Shown here: positions 1-6,059 of the stretch, in pieces
How positions within the stretch are numbered: the first letter of the stretch is position 1
Layout: the number at the start of each line of letters is the position of its first letter
Source of the DNA: Altererythrobacter sp.
Lineage (GTDB): Bacteria > Pseudomonadota > Alphaproteobacteria > Sphingomonadales > Sphingomonadaceae
Reading direction: 5' to 3'
Assembly: GCA_011524425.1 (NCBI GenBank)
Contig: WTKI01000065.1
Coordinates: 1 to 6,059 of the forward strand
DNA: 6,059 bases
Translations under genes and position numbers: made by a program
Notes under the pieces: generated by a model
What the model saw: the letters and a program-made list of their open reading frames with translations, nothing else
Database searches by the model: none
Told to the model about the DNA's origin: nothing

Positions 1-391
1 CGAAGCCGGTTCTCTGCAAGCAGCATTGTCGGCGGAAGAGAAGCGCTTGCCATCGGCAGAGCAAATCAATCTAGGACGGGAGCAGATCATTGCTCAGCAA
101 GGACGAGTGCCACCCGCGCTCGCTTTGATGTTCTCCATGGCCGAAGGGACATCCAAAAGACTTGAGGCTGGCAATGATTTAGGATGGTTTATTGTCGATT
201 TGAAAGAGATCACCACCGATCCCATTGCAGATGAAGATCCGATCCTCGCGGCGACCCGTACTCAATTGCAAATCGCGATGAGCGATGAGCAAACGCAGCA
301 ACTGGTTCAAGCCATGCGCAACGAACTTGGTGTTGAGTTGAATGATTCAGCAATCGAAGCTGTCCGGCGACAACTTTCTGGCGGTATCTAA
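1..391 (+). CDS. ppiD: PpiD/SurA-like peptidyl-prolyl cis-trans isomerase, C-terminal part (5' end outside window)
   Basis: This is the last 129 codons of a larger gene; the frame is open to the left edge (first full codon at base 2) and ends with TAA at 389-391. A TTG at 26 could be read as a start, but the frame continues through it without a stop and the content resembles a C-terminal region, so it is treated as partial. The visible part reads as a helical, charged tail: a segment around PPALALMFSMAEGTSKRLE, then GWFIVDLKEI, then an acidic, Gln-rich helix ending in AIEAVRRQLSGG. From memory this matches the C-terminus of sphingomonad PpiD-type proteins, which are inner-membrane-anchored periplasmic folding factors with a SurA-type N-terminal chaperone region and a parvulin domain. 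Those domains and the membrane anchor would lie upstream and cannot be seen. The gene runs into trpE with overlap, suggesting cotranscription. The family call is fairly secure; the exact symbol is less so. Confidence 0.78.
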   Translation, partial: EAGSLQAALSAEEKRLPSAEQINLGREQIIAQQGRVPPALALMFSMAEGTSKRLEAGNDLGWFIVDLKEITTDPIADEDPILAATRTQLQIAMSDEQTQQLVQAMRNELGVELNDSAIEAVRRQLSGGI

Positions 392-1928
392 CGGAGTAGA
401 ACGGCTGAGTGCGACCAGTCTCGTCAACGCGCCCCAAAACGCGTCTGAAGCCGCCGACCTGCTGTCGCGCGGAAAGCCGGCGCTCGTCTGGCGCAAGATC
501 ATTGCCGACACTGAGACGCCAATTAGCGTGGCGACAAAGCTCATCAAGGCTGAACGCGGCGATTTTCTGCTGGAATCGGTAGAAGGTGGCGAAACCAGAG
601 GTCGGCATAGTCTGTTAGGCATTGATCCGGATGTTGTGTTTCGCGCTTCCGGACGGAAGGCACAGATCAACCGCATGTGGCGTCATGATAGAAATGCATT
701 TGAAGATTGCGAGGGGGACAGCCTCCACGAACTTCGCACGCTCGCGCAAAGCTGCAAAATTGACGTCCCCGCCGAGCTTCCCCCAGCCCTTGCATGTCTG
801 GTTGGCTATTTCGGCTATGAAACCGTCGGATTAGTCGAAGATTTGCCTCGCGCTCCGGAAAGCCCTTTGGCATTGCCGGACATGCTGTTTGTGCGCCCCA
901 CGTTAATTTTCATCTTTGACCGCCTGACAGACGAGCTGTTTTGCGTCGCCCCGGTTTGGAAAGCAGACAATCCCAACGCCGCTATTGAAAGAGCGGGTGA
1001 ACGCATCGACGAAGCCCTCGCGCAATTGAACGAACAACGAGTTGTACAGAAAGCTCCGGCAGACATGCCTGATATGGAACTCGCGCCAGTGATGGATGGT
1101 GATGCGTATAAGTCGCTCGTGGCCCAGGCGAAGGATTACATAACTGCAGGCGACATCTTTCAAGTCGTGCTAGCTCAGCGATTTACTTGTCCCTTCCCGC
1201 TACCGCCATTGGCGCTCTATCGCGCGCTGCGAAGAGTGAATCCGTCACCCTTTTTGTATTTCCTCGATTTGCCTGGCTTTGCAGTTGTCGGCTCTAGCCC
1301 TGAAATTCTAGTGCGTGTTCGCGATGGCGAAGTGACGATCAGACCTATCGCTGGAACCCGCCCGAGAGGTGAAACCGGACAGGAAGACCGCGCTAACGAA
1401 AAGAGTTTGCTGGCTGATCCAAAAGAACGTGCAGAACATCTCATGCTGCTGGATCTTGGGAGAAACGATGTTGGACGCGTCGCTACCCGCGGTAGTGTGA
1501 GCGTCACCGATAGTTTCACGATCGAACGCTATAGCCACGTCATGCATATTGTCAGCAATGTTGTGGGCGACCTTGATACCTCGAAGGACGCACTCGACGC
1601 GCTGTTTGCTGGATTCCCTGCTGGAACTGTTTCAGGCGCTCCTAAGATCCGGGCTTGCCAAATCATTGCGGAGCTAGAGCCGGAAGCGCGAGGCGCTTAT
1701 GCCGGAGGGGTAGGATATTTCGCACCAGACGGTTCTGTTGATAGCTGTATCGTCCTACGAACAGCGGTGGTTAAGGATGGCACCATGCATGTGCAGGCAG
1801 GTGCTGGTATCGTTGCAGATAGTGACCCGGATTATGAGCTTGCTGAATGCAAAGCTAAAGCGGGAGCGTTGATCGCTGCCGCTAAAGAAGCTGCAAGGAT
1901 TGCGCAAGAGCCGGGGTTTGGACAATGA
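342..1928 (+). CDS. trpE: Anthranilate synthase component I (TrpE)
   Basis: TrpE converts chorismate to anthranilate in the cytoplasm, using ammonia delivered by TrpG; this is the first committed step to tryptophan. At 528 residues it is slightly longer than the usual roughly 500. Visible motifs are the feedback-inhibition motif LLES at 76-79, the tryptophan-site NPSPF at 300-304, PIAGTRPRG at 335-343, EHLMLLDLGRND at 365-376, the catalytic-region His in VMH (H402), GTVSGAPK at 428-435, and a C-terminal AGAGIVADSDP block. All expected regions are intact, so the enzyme should be active and tryptophan-inhibited. ATG 342 is the only ATG, GTG or TTG in this frame upstream of the conserved ALVWRKIIADTETP region, so it was chosen although it overlaps the preceding gene by 50 bases. 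The first 33 or so residues look unconserved. A CTG at 405 preceded by GGAG (393-396) is an alternative that would give 507 residues. The stop overlaps the next gene in an ATGA. Confidence 0.96.
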   Translation: MIQQSKLSGDNFLAVSNGVERLSATSLVNAPQNASEAADLLSRGKPALVWRKIIADTETPISVATKLIKAERGDFLLESVEGGETRGRHSLLGIDPDVVFRASGRKAQINRMWRHDRNAFEDCEGDSLHELRTLAQSCKIDVPAELPPALACLVGYFGYETVGLVEDLPRAPESPLALPDMLFVRPTLIFIFDRLTDELFCVAPVWKADNPNAAIERAGERIDEALAQLNEQRVVQKAPADMPDMELAPVMDGDAYKSLVAQAKDYITAGDIFQVVLAQRFTCPFPLPPLALYRALRRVNPSPFLYFLDLPGFAVVGSSPEILVRVRDGEVTIRPIAGTRPRGETGQEDRANEKSLLADPKERAEHLMLLDLGRNDVGRVATRGSVSVTDSFTIERYSHVMHIVSNVVGDLDTSKDALDALFAGFPAGTVSGAPKIRACQIIAELEPEARGAYAGGVGYFAPDGSVDSCIVLRTAVVKDGTMHVQAGAGIVADSDPDYELAECKAKAGALIAAAKEAARIAQEPGFGQ

Positions 1929-2797
1929 GAGCCGCTTTAGCTTGTGCCCCTCTGACGCTTTGTATCGCTCTGGCTGCGTGTGAACCCGCGCCAGAGGGCG
2001 AACCGGTGACCCGGACAGAAATAGGCAAAGGCGCAGAAGAAGAAGCAGCCATGCGCGCACAGGAACAAGCCGCAGAGCGCGCTGCATTAGCGCAGTCTTC
2101 AGTCTGCTCTTCTGTCGAGTTTGAAGGTATTCCGTTAACCCATTGCGTCGCCGATCCAGCAACGCACCGAGTGCGCACAGCCTTGGCCGGACCGGAAGGT
2201 GAGGTGTTTGGTTCGTTGGATAGTTTCTCGCAAACTGTTGATCAGGCAACGGTCGCCTTTGCAGTCAATGGTGGTGAGTTCGAGCGCAGCGGCAAGCCTA
2301 TCGGCTATTTTGTCGAGAACGGTGAACGCATTGTAGAACTCGATCGCGAAGATGGTTCAGGCAACTTCTATCTTAAACCCAACGGGGTTTTCTTTGGTAC
2401 CGGCGGTGCATGGCAAATCATGCCAACGGACCGCTTTTACAGCACTGTGGGAGCTAGGCCTGAGTTCGGCACGCAGTCCGGACCTATGCTAGTTATTGAT
2501 GGCGAACTTCATCCTGAAATTCAGGACAATGGTCCGTCACGCGCAGTTCGCAATGGAGTGGGTGTTGATTCCGATGGCAGAGCACATTTTGTGCAAAGCG
2601 AGGAACCCTTGAGCTTTGGCCAATTGGCACGTTTTTTCCGAGATACGTTGCAAACGCCCAACGCCTTATATCTGGACAGCAATGTTTCGTCATTGTGGGA
2701 CCCCGCAACAGCAAGGCTCGATGCGGACGCCGCGCTTGGGCCTCTGATCATCGTTCTGAAAGATGATTTGGAAGAGATTCCGGAGGTGAGCGAATGA
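1925..2797 (+). CDS. Phosphodiester glycosidase family (NAGPA/DUF2233) lipoprotein
   Basis: This encodes 290 residues with a lipoprotein signal: a hydrophobic N-terminus ending in a lipobox, LAAC, at 16-19, so C19 should be lipidated. E20 follows; without Asp at +2 the Lol rule would predict the outer membrane, by inference. Residues 20-57 are a charged Ala/Glu/Gln linker, possibly a short helix. The pair C61/C74 flanks [10 protein letters not shown] and may form a disulfide. The domain then shows AVNGGEF (113-119), [19 protein letters not shown] (184-190), RNGVGVD (209-215), ALYLDSN (247-253) and a terminal GPLIIV (from 272). These are the hallmark blocks of the family of the human uncovering enzyme NAGPA, which hydrolyses a GlcNAc-phosphodiester; the bacterial substrate is unknown and is not guessed here. 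The Gly that usually follows Asp in the LDG block is replaced by Ser-Asn. The gene sits between trpE and trpG with ATGA overlaps on both sides. It has no obvious biochemical link to tryptophan synthesis. Confidence 0.87.
   Translation: MRAALACAPLTLCIALAACEPAPEGEPVTRTEIGKGAEEEAAMRAQEQAAERAALAQSSVCSSVEFEGIPLTHCVADPATHRVRTALAGPEGEVFGSLDSFSQTVDQATVAFAVNGGEFERSGKPIGYFVENGERIVELDREDGSGNFYLKPNGVFFGTGGAWQIMPTDRFYSTVGARPEFGTQSGPMLVIDGELHPEIQDNGPSRAVRNGVGVDSDGRAHFVQSEEPLSFGQLARFFRDTLQTPNALYLDSNVSSLWDPATARLDADAALGPLIIVLKDDLEEIPEVSE
2782..2789 (+). promoter_or_regulatory. Strong Shine-Dalgarno sequence for trpG
   Basis: GGAGGTGA lies inside the last codons of the glycosidase-family gene, with its GGAGG core ending 7 bases before the trpG ATG at 2794. 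It is a near-perfect match to the 16S rRNA 3' end and is the best ribosome-binding site at any junction in the window. It fixes the trpG start and should let TrpG be made well despite the gene inserted between it and trpE. Confidence 0.82.
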
Positions 2798-3393
2798 GCG
2801 GCGCTTGCGACATCCTAGTCATCGACAACTATGACAGCTTCACCTTCAATCTGGTCCATTACCTGATGGAATTAGGCGCAAACATAGAAGTTGTTCGAAA
2901 TGACGCGCTGACCGCTCAAGAGGCACTTTCCAGTGGGGCGGCAGGAATACTGATTTCGCCCGGACCATGCACACCTAACGAAGCTGGTGTAAGTCTGGAT
3001 ATTGTCGCAGCCTGCGCTGGCGCGAAGCGGCCATTGCTTGGGGTTTGCCTGGGACATCAATCCATCGGCCAACATTTTGGGGGACGTGTGGCACAAGGCG
3101 GATTGATGCACGGAAAGACATCTCCTGTTACGCATGATGGAACAGGTGTATTTACAGGGGTGCCCTCGCCTTTCATTGCGACCCGGTATCACAGCCTGAT
3201 CGTCGAAGACCTGCCTGAGTGCTTGATCGCTAACGCCCATTCCGATGATGGATTTGTGATGGGAGTACGTCACAAGGAGTTACCTATTCACGGTGTCCAA
3301 TTTCATCCTGAAAGTATCGCAACAGAGTACGGGCATGATCTGCTCGCCAATTTCATGGAAGTGTGCGAACTAGACCCAGAGAGGTGTAGATGA
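2794..3393 (+). CDS. trpG: Anthranilate synthase component II, glutamine amidotransferase (TrpG)
   Basis: This is a class I glutamine amidotransferase of 199 residues, normal for a free-standing TrpG/PabA. It hydrolyses glutamine and passes ammonia to TrpE. The protein opens with [18 protein letters not shown]. It carries the oxyanion-loop block SPGP (55-58), the nucleophile elbow GVCLGHQ with C85, HGKTSPV from H106, and the C-terminal VQFHPES supplying catalytic H171 and E173; the triad is complete. The start at 2794 has an excellent ribosome-binding site and overlaps the upstream stop as ATGA; the stop overlaps trpD in the same way. TrpG and PabA (4-aminodeoxychorismate synthase, folate pathway) are hard to separate by sequence. 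The trp context favours TrpG, but in many bacteria one such subunit serves both partners, which is possible here. Confidence 0.95.
   Translation: MSGACDILVIDNYDSFTFNLVHYLMELGANIEVVRNDALTAQEALSSGAAGILISPGPCTPNEAGVSLDIVAACAGAKRPLLGVCLGHQSIGQHFGGRVAQGGLMHGKTSPVTHDGTGVFTGVPSPFIATRYHSLIVEDLPECLIANAHSDDGFVMGVRHKELPIHGVQFHPESIATEYGHDLLANFMEVCELDPERCR
3381..3386 (+). promoter_or_regulatory. Shine-Dalgarno sequence for trpD
   Basis: GAGGTG at the end of trpG precedes the trpD ATG at 3390, with the GAGG core 5 bases away. Together with the ATGA stop/start overlap it supports this start and coupled translation of trpG and trpD. Confidence 0.6.
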
Positions 3394-4385
3394 GCATCCT
3401 TCCCGATCCATTGTCACATCGGCTGAATGTCGATCAATCAGAGCATGCCTTTGGCATGATCCTCGACGGGGAAGCCAGCTCAGAGGACATTGAGCAATTT
3501 CTTGTTGCATTGGCCGATAGAGGTGAAACCGCAGGCGAAATCGCAGGAGCCGCTAAAGCCATGCGTGCGCGTGTTATCTCTATTGACGCGCCCGACAATG
3601 CGATTGATGTGTGCGGGACAGGAGGGGACGGTCAACACACGTTGAATGTCTCTACCGCGGTTAGTCTCGTAATCGCAGCCTGCGGCATTCCCGTCGCAAA
3701 GCACGGCAACCGAGCGGCCAGTTCAAAAGCGGGCGCCGCCGACACACTGGAAGCGCTTGGCTTGGACATGAATGCCGCCGCTAAGTCTGCTGAAAAGACG
3801 CTTGCAGAAATTGGCATTTGTTTCTTGTTCGCACAGAACCATCATCCCTCGCTAGGCGGGATTATGCCAATTCGGCGCAAGATTGGACGGCGTACGATTT
3901 TCAATCTCATGGGCCCTTTGTGCAATCCTGCCAATGTCCGTCGCCAGCTTGTTGGCGTTGCTACCCCCCAGCTGGTGCCAGTCTATGCAGGCGCATTGGC
4001 ACAGCTCGGTGCAGAGCATGCGATGATTGTGTGCGGCGATGAAGGCTTGGATGAGCTAAGCCTTGCAGGTGGTAATGATGTCGCTGAAGTGCGCGCAGAC
4101 AATGTCACAAGCTTTCGATTGCGCTCTGGCGATGCAGGATTGGAGAGCGCTCCGATTGAAGCAATACGCGGTGATGATGCTGTCTTTAACGCCAAGGCCT
4201 TGAACCGGCTTCTAGATGGCGAAAAGAGCGCATACCGGGATGCGGTGCTCTTTAACGCCGCGGCTGCATTGAAGGTCGCCGGACATACTGGCGGTTGGAA
4301 AGAGCGAGTGGCCACTGCCTCGGAAGCCATAGATTCAGGCCAGGCGCGCGAGCTTTTAGCCAAATGGATCGAGCTTGCTGGATAA
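3390..4385 (+). CDS. trpD: Anthranilate phosphoribosyltransferase (TrpD)
   Basis: TrpD transfers the phosphoribosyl group of PRPP to anthranilate, giving N-(5'-phosphoribosyl)-anthranilate in the cytoplasm. At 331 residues it has the usual length for a monofunctional enzyme. The N-terminal helical domain is followed by the PRPP/anthranilate-binding glycine loop CGTGGDG (GTGGDG at 76-81), LNVST (85-89), and [15 protein letters not shown] starting at K104. Further on are [17 protein letters not shown], the anthranilate-side segment, and the acidic metal-binding pair in GLDEL (D221, E222). Nothing essential is missing. The N-terminal residues MSILPDPL are a little variable, but the start is supported by the ribosome-binding site and the 4-base overlap with trpG. 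It is not fused to TrpG, unlike the enterobacterial arrangement. trpC follows after 9 bases. Confidence 0.96.
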   Translation: MSILPDPLSHRLNVDQSEHAFGMILDGEASSEDIEQFLVALADRGETAGEIAGAAKAMRARVISIDAPDNAIDVCGTGGDGQHTLNVSTAVSLVIAACGIPVAKHGNRAASSKAGAADTLEALGLDMNAAAKSAEKTLAEIGICFLFAQNHHPSLGGIMPIRRKIGRRTIFNLMGPLCNPANVRRQLVGVATPQLVPVYAGALAQLGAEHAMIVCGDEGLDELSLAGGNDVAEVRADNVTSFRLRSGDAGLESAPIEAIRGDDAVFNAKALNRLLDGEKSAYRDAVLFNAAAALKVAGHTGGWKERVATASEAIDSGQARELLAKWIELAG

Positions 4386-4394
4386 TTTGAAACA

Positions 4395-5180
4395 ATGAAC
4401 AAGCTTGAAGAAATTTGCGCTAACAAGCGCAGCGAAGTCGATGCGCGCCGCGCGTTATCCTCGCTTGCCGATCTCGAAAGCAAAGCAAGCGAACAGACTG
4501 CCCCCCGGGGCTTTGAGGCTGCCCTCAGAGTTAAAGCGAAAACCGGCTTTGCGTTGATTGCTGAGATAAAGAAGGCTTCGCCCTCCAAAGGCCTTATTCG
4601 CGCTGACTTTGAGCCGGCAAATCACGCTCGCTCGTATCAGCACGGCGGCGCAGCATGTCTGTCTGTTCTAACCGATGCTCCATATTTCCAGGGGCATGAG
4701 GACTTTCTGGTTGAGGCGCGTTCGGCCTGCGAATTGCCGGTGCTGCGCAAAGACTTCATGATTGATCCTTGGCAGGTTGCAGAAGCACGCAGCATCGGTG
4801 CAGATGCCATCCTCATTATCGTTGCCGCTCTGTCCGATACGCAAATGAAGGAAATTGAAAACGCTGCAATGGAGCAAGGCATGGACGTCCTAGTGGAAGT
4901 GCATGACGAGGCGGAAATGGAGCGGGCACATGCACTTCAATCGCGCTTGATCGGTGTAAATAACCGCGACCTTAAAAGGTTTGTCACAGATCTAGCTGTG
5001 ACAGAGAGACTGGTATCCTATGCACCAGAAGGAACTTTGCTGGTCAGCGAAAGCGGGATCGCGGATCATTCAGATTGCCAACGACTTGCTGAATGCGGCG
5101 TAAGAACATTTCTGGTAGGTGAAAGTCTCATGCGGCAAGATAACGTGAGTGCAGCCACCCGATCATTGCTTGAAGGGTAA
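4395..5180 (+). CDS. trpC: Indole-3-glycerol phosphate synthase (TrpC)
   Basis: TrpC is a TIM-barrel enzyme that decarboxylates and closes the ring of 1-(2-carboxyphenylamino)-1-deoxyribulose 5-phosphate to give indole-3-glycerol phosphate. At 261 residues it is monofunctional, without the TrpF fusion found in enterobacteria. Conserved elements are [12 protein letters not shown] (E57, K59, S62-P63-S64), the general-acid lysine in LRKDF (K119), E168 in VEVHDE, N189 in GVNNRDL, and E219/S220 in SESGI, with the phosphate-binding GES at 242-244. The catalytic set is complete. The ribosome-binding site is weak: only GGAT around 4380, overlapping the trpD stop. Translation may therefore depend on ribosomes finishing trpD. 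The TrpF activity that makes its substrate must be encoded elsewhere. Confidence 0.96.
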   Translation: MNKLEEICANKRSEVDARRALSSLADLESKASEQTAPRGFEAALRVKAKTGFALIAEIKKASPSKGLIRADFEPANHARSYQHGGAACLSVLTDAPYFQGHEDFLVEARSACELPVLRKDFMIDPWQVAEARSIGADAILIIVAALSDTQMKEIENAAMEQGMDVLVEVHDEAEMERAHALQSRLIGVNNRDLKRFVTDLAVTERLVSYAPEGTLLVSESGIADHSDCQRLAECGVRTFLVGESLMRQDNVSAATRSLLEG

Positions 5181-5228
5181 ACCGCGAACAATGCAAGGCG
5201 CCAAACACGAGCTGTTTGAAAGCGAAGT

Positions 5229-5708
5229 ATGAGTAAGAAGCTTAGTCATATTGATGATGCCGGTGATGCCCGGATGGTAGATGTCGGGGAAAAGCCAGCG
5301 ACTTTGCGCAAAGCTGTGGCTGGCGGAACCATCACTATGGCTCCCACTGCTTTGGCCGCTGTTAAACAGGGCGATGCTCCAAAAGGGGATGTGCTGGGTA
5401 CAGCGCGGATTGCCGGGATTATGGCAGCCAAGCGCACCCATGAATTGATCCCCTTGTGTCATCCCCTTGGGCTTGATGCTGTGAACATCGACTTCGATTT
5501 CATGGATAACGGTGTGAAGGTAACTGCAACCGCATCGCTGACCGGCAAGACGGGTGTGGAAATGGAAGCGATGGTTGCTGCAAGCACTGCATTGCTGACA
5601 ATTTACGACATGGCGAAAGCGATGGACAAGGGCATGGTGATTGGTGACGTTCGCTTGCTGGAGAAGCTGGGCGGTAAATCCGGACATTGGAAGGCGGCAC
5701 TAGGTTGA
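5229..5708 (+). CDS. moaC: Cyclic pyranopterin monophosphate synthase (MoaC)
   Basis: MoaC acts with MoaA in the first stage of molybdenum cofactor synthesis, turning 3',8-cH2GTP into cyclic pyranopterin monophosphate. The 159 residues match the family length. The protein starts with the typical [18 protein letters not shown] and has the conserved lysine K52 in APKGDVL, the signature [10 protein letters not shown] (73-82), [11 protein letters not shown], and [12 protein letters not shown], which carries the catalytic Asp and Lys (D127, K130 by alignment with E. coli D128/K131). It ends with the [10 protein letters not shown] block. The start is well placed, but the ribosome-binding site is poor (GAAAG around 5218-5222). 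A 48-base gap separates it from trpC, the largest gap in the window, with no clear terminator or promoter in it. A tiny 13-codon frame in the gap overlaps the moaC ATG. The stop overlaps moeA by one base. Confidence 0.96.
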   Translation: MSKKLSHIDDAGDARMVDVGEKPATLRKAVAGGTITMAPTALAAVKQGDAPKGDVLGTARIAGIMAAKRTHELIPLCHPLGLDAVNIDFDFMDNGVKVTATASLTGKTGVEMEAMVAASTALLTIYDMAKAMDKGMVIGDVRLLEKLGGKSGHWKAALG

Positions 5709-6059
5709 TGGCAGCCATGCTGGAGCTGGAAGAGGCACAAAAACGCCTGCTCGCGCTTGCCTCTTTGATGCCTGCTGAACAGATCCCGGCTGAAGAGTCT
5801 CTCGGACGCTATCTTGCTAGAGATCTTAAAGCCGCGAGAACGCAGCCCGCCCGCGATCTTTCAGCCATGGACGGCTACGCCATTGGAGACGGTCCTGGAC
5901 CCTGGAATCTCGTGGGCGAAAGTCGGGCTGGCTCAGCTTACGATGGAACACTCGGCGCAAATCAAACAATCCGAATTTCGACGGGTGCCGCCTTACCGCA
6001 AGGGGCAGATCGCATCCTTATTCAGGAAAATGCAGCCGTAGAAAACGGTCTTGTCAGCA
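5708..6059 (+). CDS. moeA: Molybdopterin molybdenumtransferase (MoeA), N-terminal part (3' end outside window)
   Basis: This is the first 117 codons of a gene whose family is usually about 390-410 residues; no stop is reached before the edge. MoeA inserts molybdate into adenylylated molybdopterin, the last common step of molybdenum cofactor synthesis, in the cytoplasm. Evidence is the N-terminal helical region with EEALGR-like EESLGRYLARDL (29-40), the signature SAMDGYA (52-58), GESRAG (70-75), and the STGAALPQGAD block followed by ILIQEN (91-108). ATG 5708 forms TGATG with the moaC stop; a second in-frame ATG at 5717 would shorten the protein by three residues and cannot be excluded. The residues before SAMDGYA read ARDL rather than the more usual FDN-type sequence, with the Asp kept. 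In other alphaproteobacteria lexA often follows moeA; whether it does here is beyond the window. Confidence 0.95.
   Translation, partial: MAAMLELEEAQKRLLALASLMPAEQIPAEESLGRYLARDLKAARTQPARDLSAMDGYAIGDGPGPWNLVGESRAGSAYDGTLGANQTIRISTGAALPQGADRILIQENAAVENGLVS

Noticed and set aside
26..391. A complete 121-codon gene starting at TTG 26
   Set aside because: The frame is open upstream to the window edge and the sequence resembles the C-terminal tail of a PpiD-type protein, so the TTG is an internal leucine codon of a partial gene.
1755..2249. A 164-codon minus-strand frame across the trpE-lipoprotein junction
   Set aside because: It is antisense to two well-supported genes, is Arg/Leu-rich, and has no family features.
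1925..2797. Recent insertion of a foreign gene between trpE and trpG
   Set aside because: There are no repeats, transposase remnants or target-site duplications, codon use looks like that of its neighbours, and both junctions are precise ATGA overlaps, which fits long-term residence.
4372..4405. Possible hairpin AGCTTG...CAAGCT enclosing the trpC start
   Set aside because: Only a 6-base stem around a 22-base loop, with no GC-rich core or U-tract; easily due to chance, and it would not act as a terminator.
3983..4588. A 201-codon open frame on the minus strand
   Set aside because: It lies antisense across the trpD-trpC junction, both of which are certain genes; its product is low-complexity (Ser/Ala-rich) with no recognisable domain, as expected for a shadow frame.
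5181..5228. Promoter or terminator in the trpC-moaC gap
   Set aside because: No convincing -35/-10 pair and no stem followed by a T-run; only a short GGCGCC palindrome is present.
5163..5687. A 174-codon minus-strand frame opposite moaC
   Set aside because: moaC is unmistakable on the plus strand; the antisense product is His/Ser/Cys-rich and matches nothing I recognise.

Overview
The window is a single-strand, tightly packed biosynthetic gene cluster from an alphaproteobacterium, most likely a member of the Sphingomonadales (Erythrobacteraceae-like). Three things point there: the order ppiD-like gene, trpE, trpG, trpD, trpC, moaC, moeA; the character of the PpiD C-terminus; and a lipoprotein-type phosphodiester glycosidase (DUF2233 family) next to trp genes. 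The lineage call rests on recalled family and synteny patterns, not on a search. GC content looks moderate (mid-50s percent by eye), low for many sphingomonads.

Layout, all on the + strand: (1) 1-391, the 3' end of a PpiD/SurA-like peptidyl-prolyl isomerase; (2) 342-1928, trpE, anthranilate synthase large subunit, whose only canonical start overlaps the end of gene 1 by 50 bases; (3) 1925-2797, a secreted lipoprotein of the phosphodiester glycosidase (NAGPA/DUF2233) family; (4) 2794-3393, trpG, the glutamine amidotransferase subunit; (5) 3390-4385, trpD, anthranilate phosphoribosyltransferase; (6) 4395-5180, trpC, indole-3-glycerol phosphate synthase; (7) 5229-5708, moaC, cyclic pyranopterin monophosphate synthase; (8) 5708-6059, the 5' part of moeA, molybdopterin molybdenumtransferase, cut by the window end. 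There is no gene-free stretch longer than 48 bases. I saw no RNA gene, mobile element, CRISPR array, convincing terminator or internal promoter.

TrpE and TrpG form anthranilate synthase (chorismate + glutamine to anthranilate), TrpD adds the phosphoribosyl group, and TrpC closes the indole ring. The intervening TrpF step and the final TrpA/TrpB steps are not encoded here, as expected for the split trp pathway of alphaproteobacteria. MoaC and MoeA act in an unrelated pathway, molybdenum cofactor synthesis, but their position behind trpC is a known alphaproteobacterial arrangement. Three junctions are ATGA stop/start overlaps and one is TGATG, so the block is probably one transcript with translational coupling, driven from a promoter upstream of the window.

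Most of the window is ordinary core metabolism. The unusual element is the exported lipoprotein gene wedged between the two subunits of anthranilate synthase, joined to each by a 4-base overlap. No clearly new system is visible; the strongest lead is what this lipoprotein is doing inside the trp operon.
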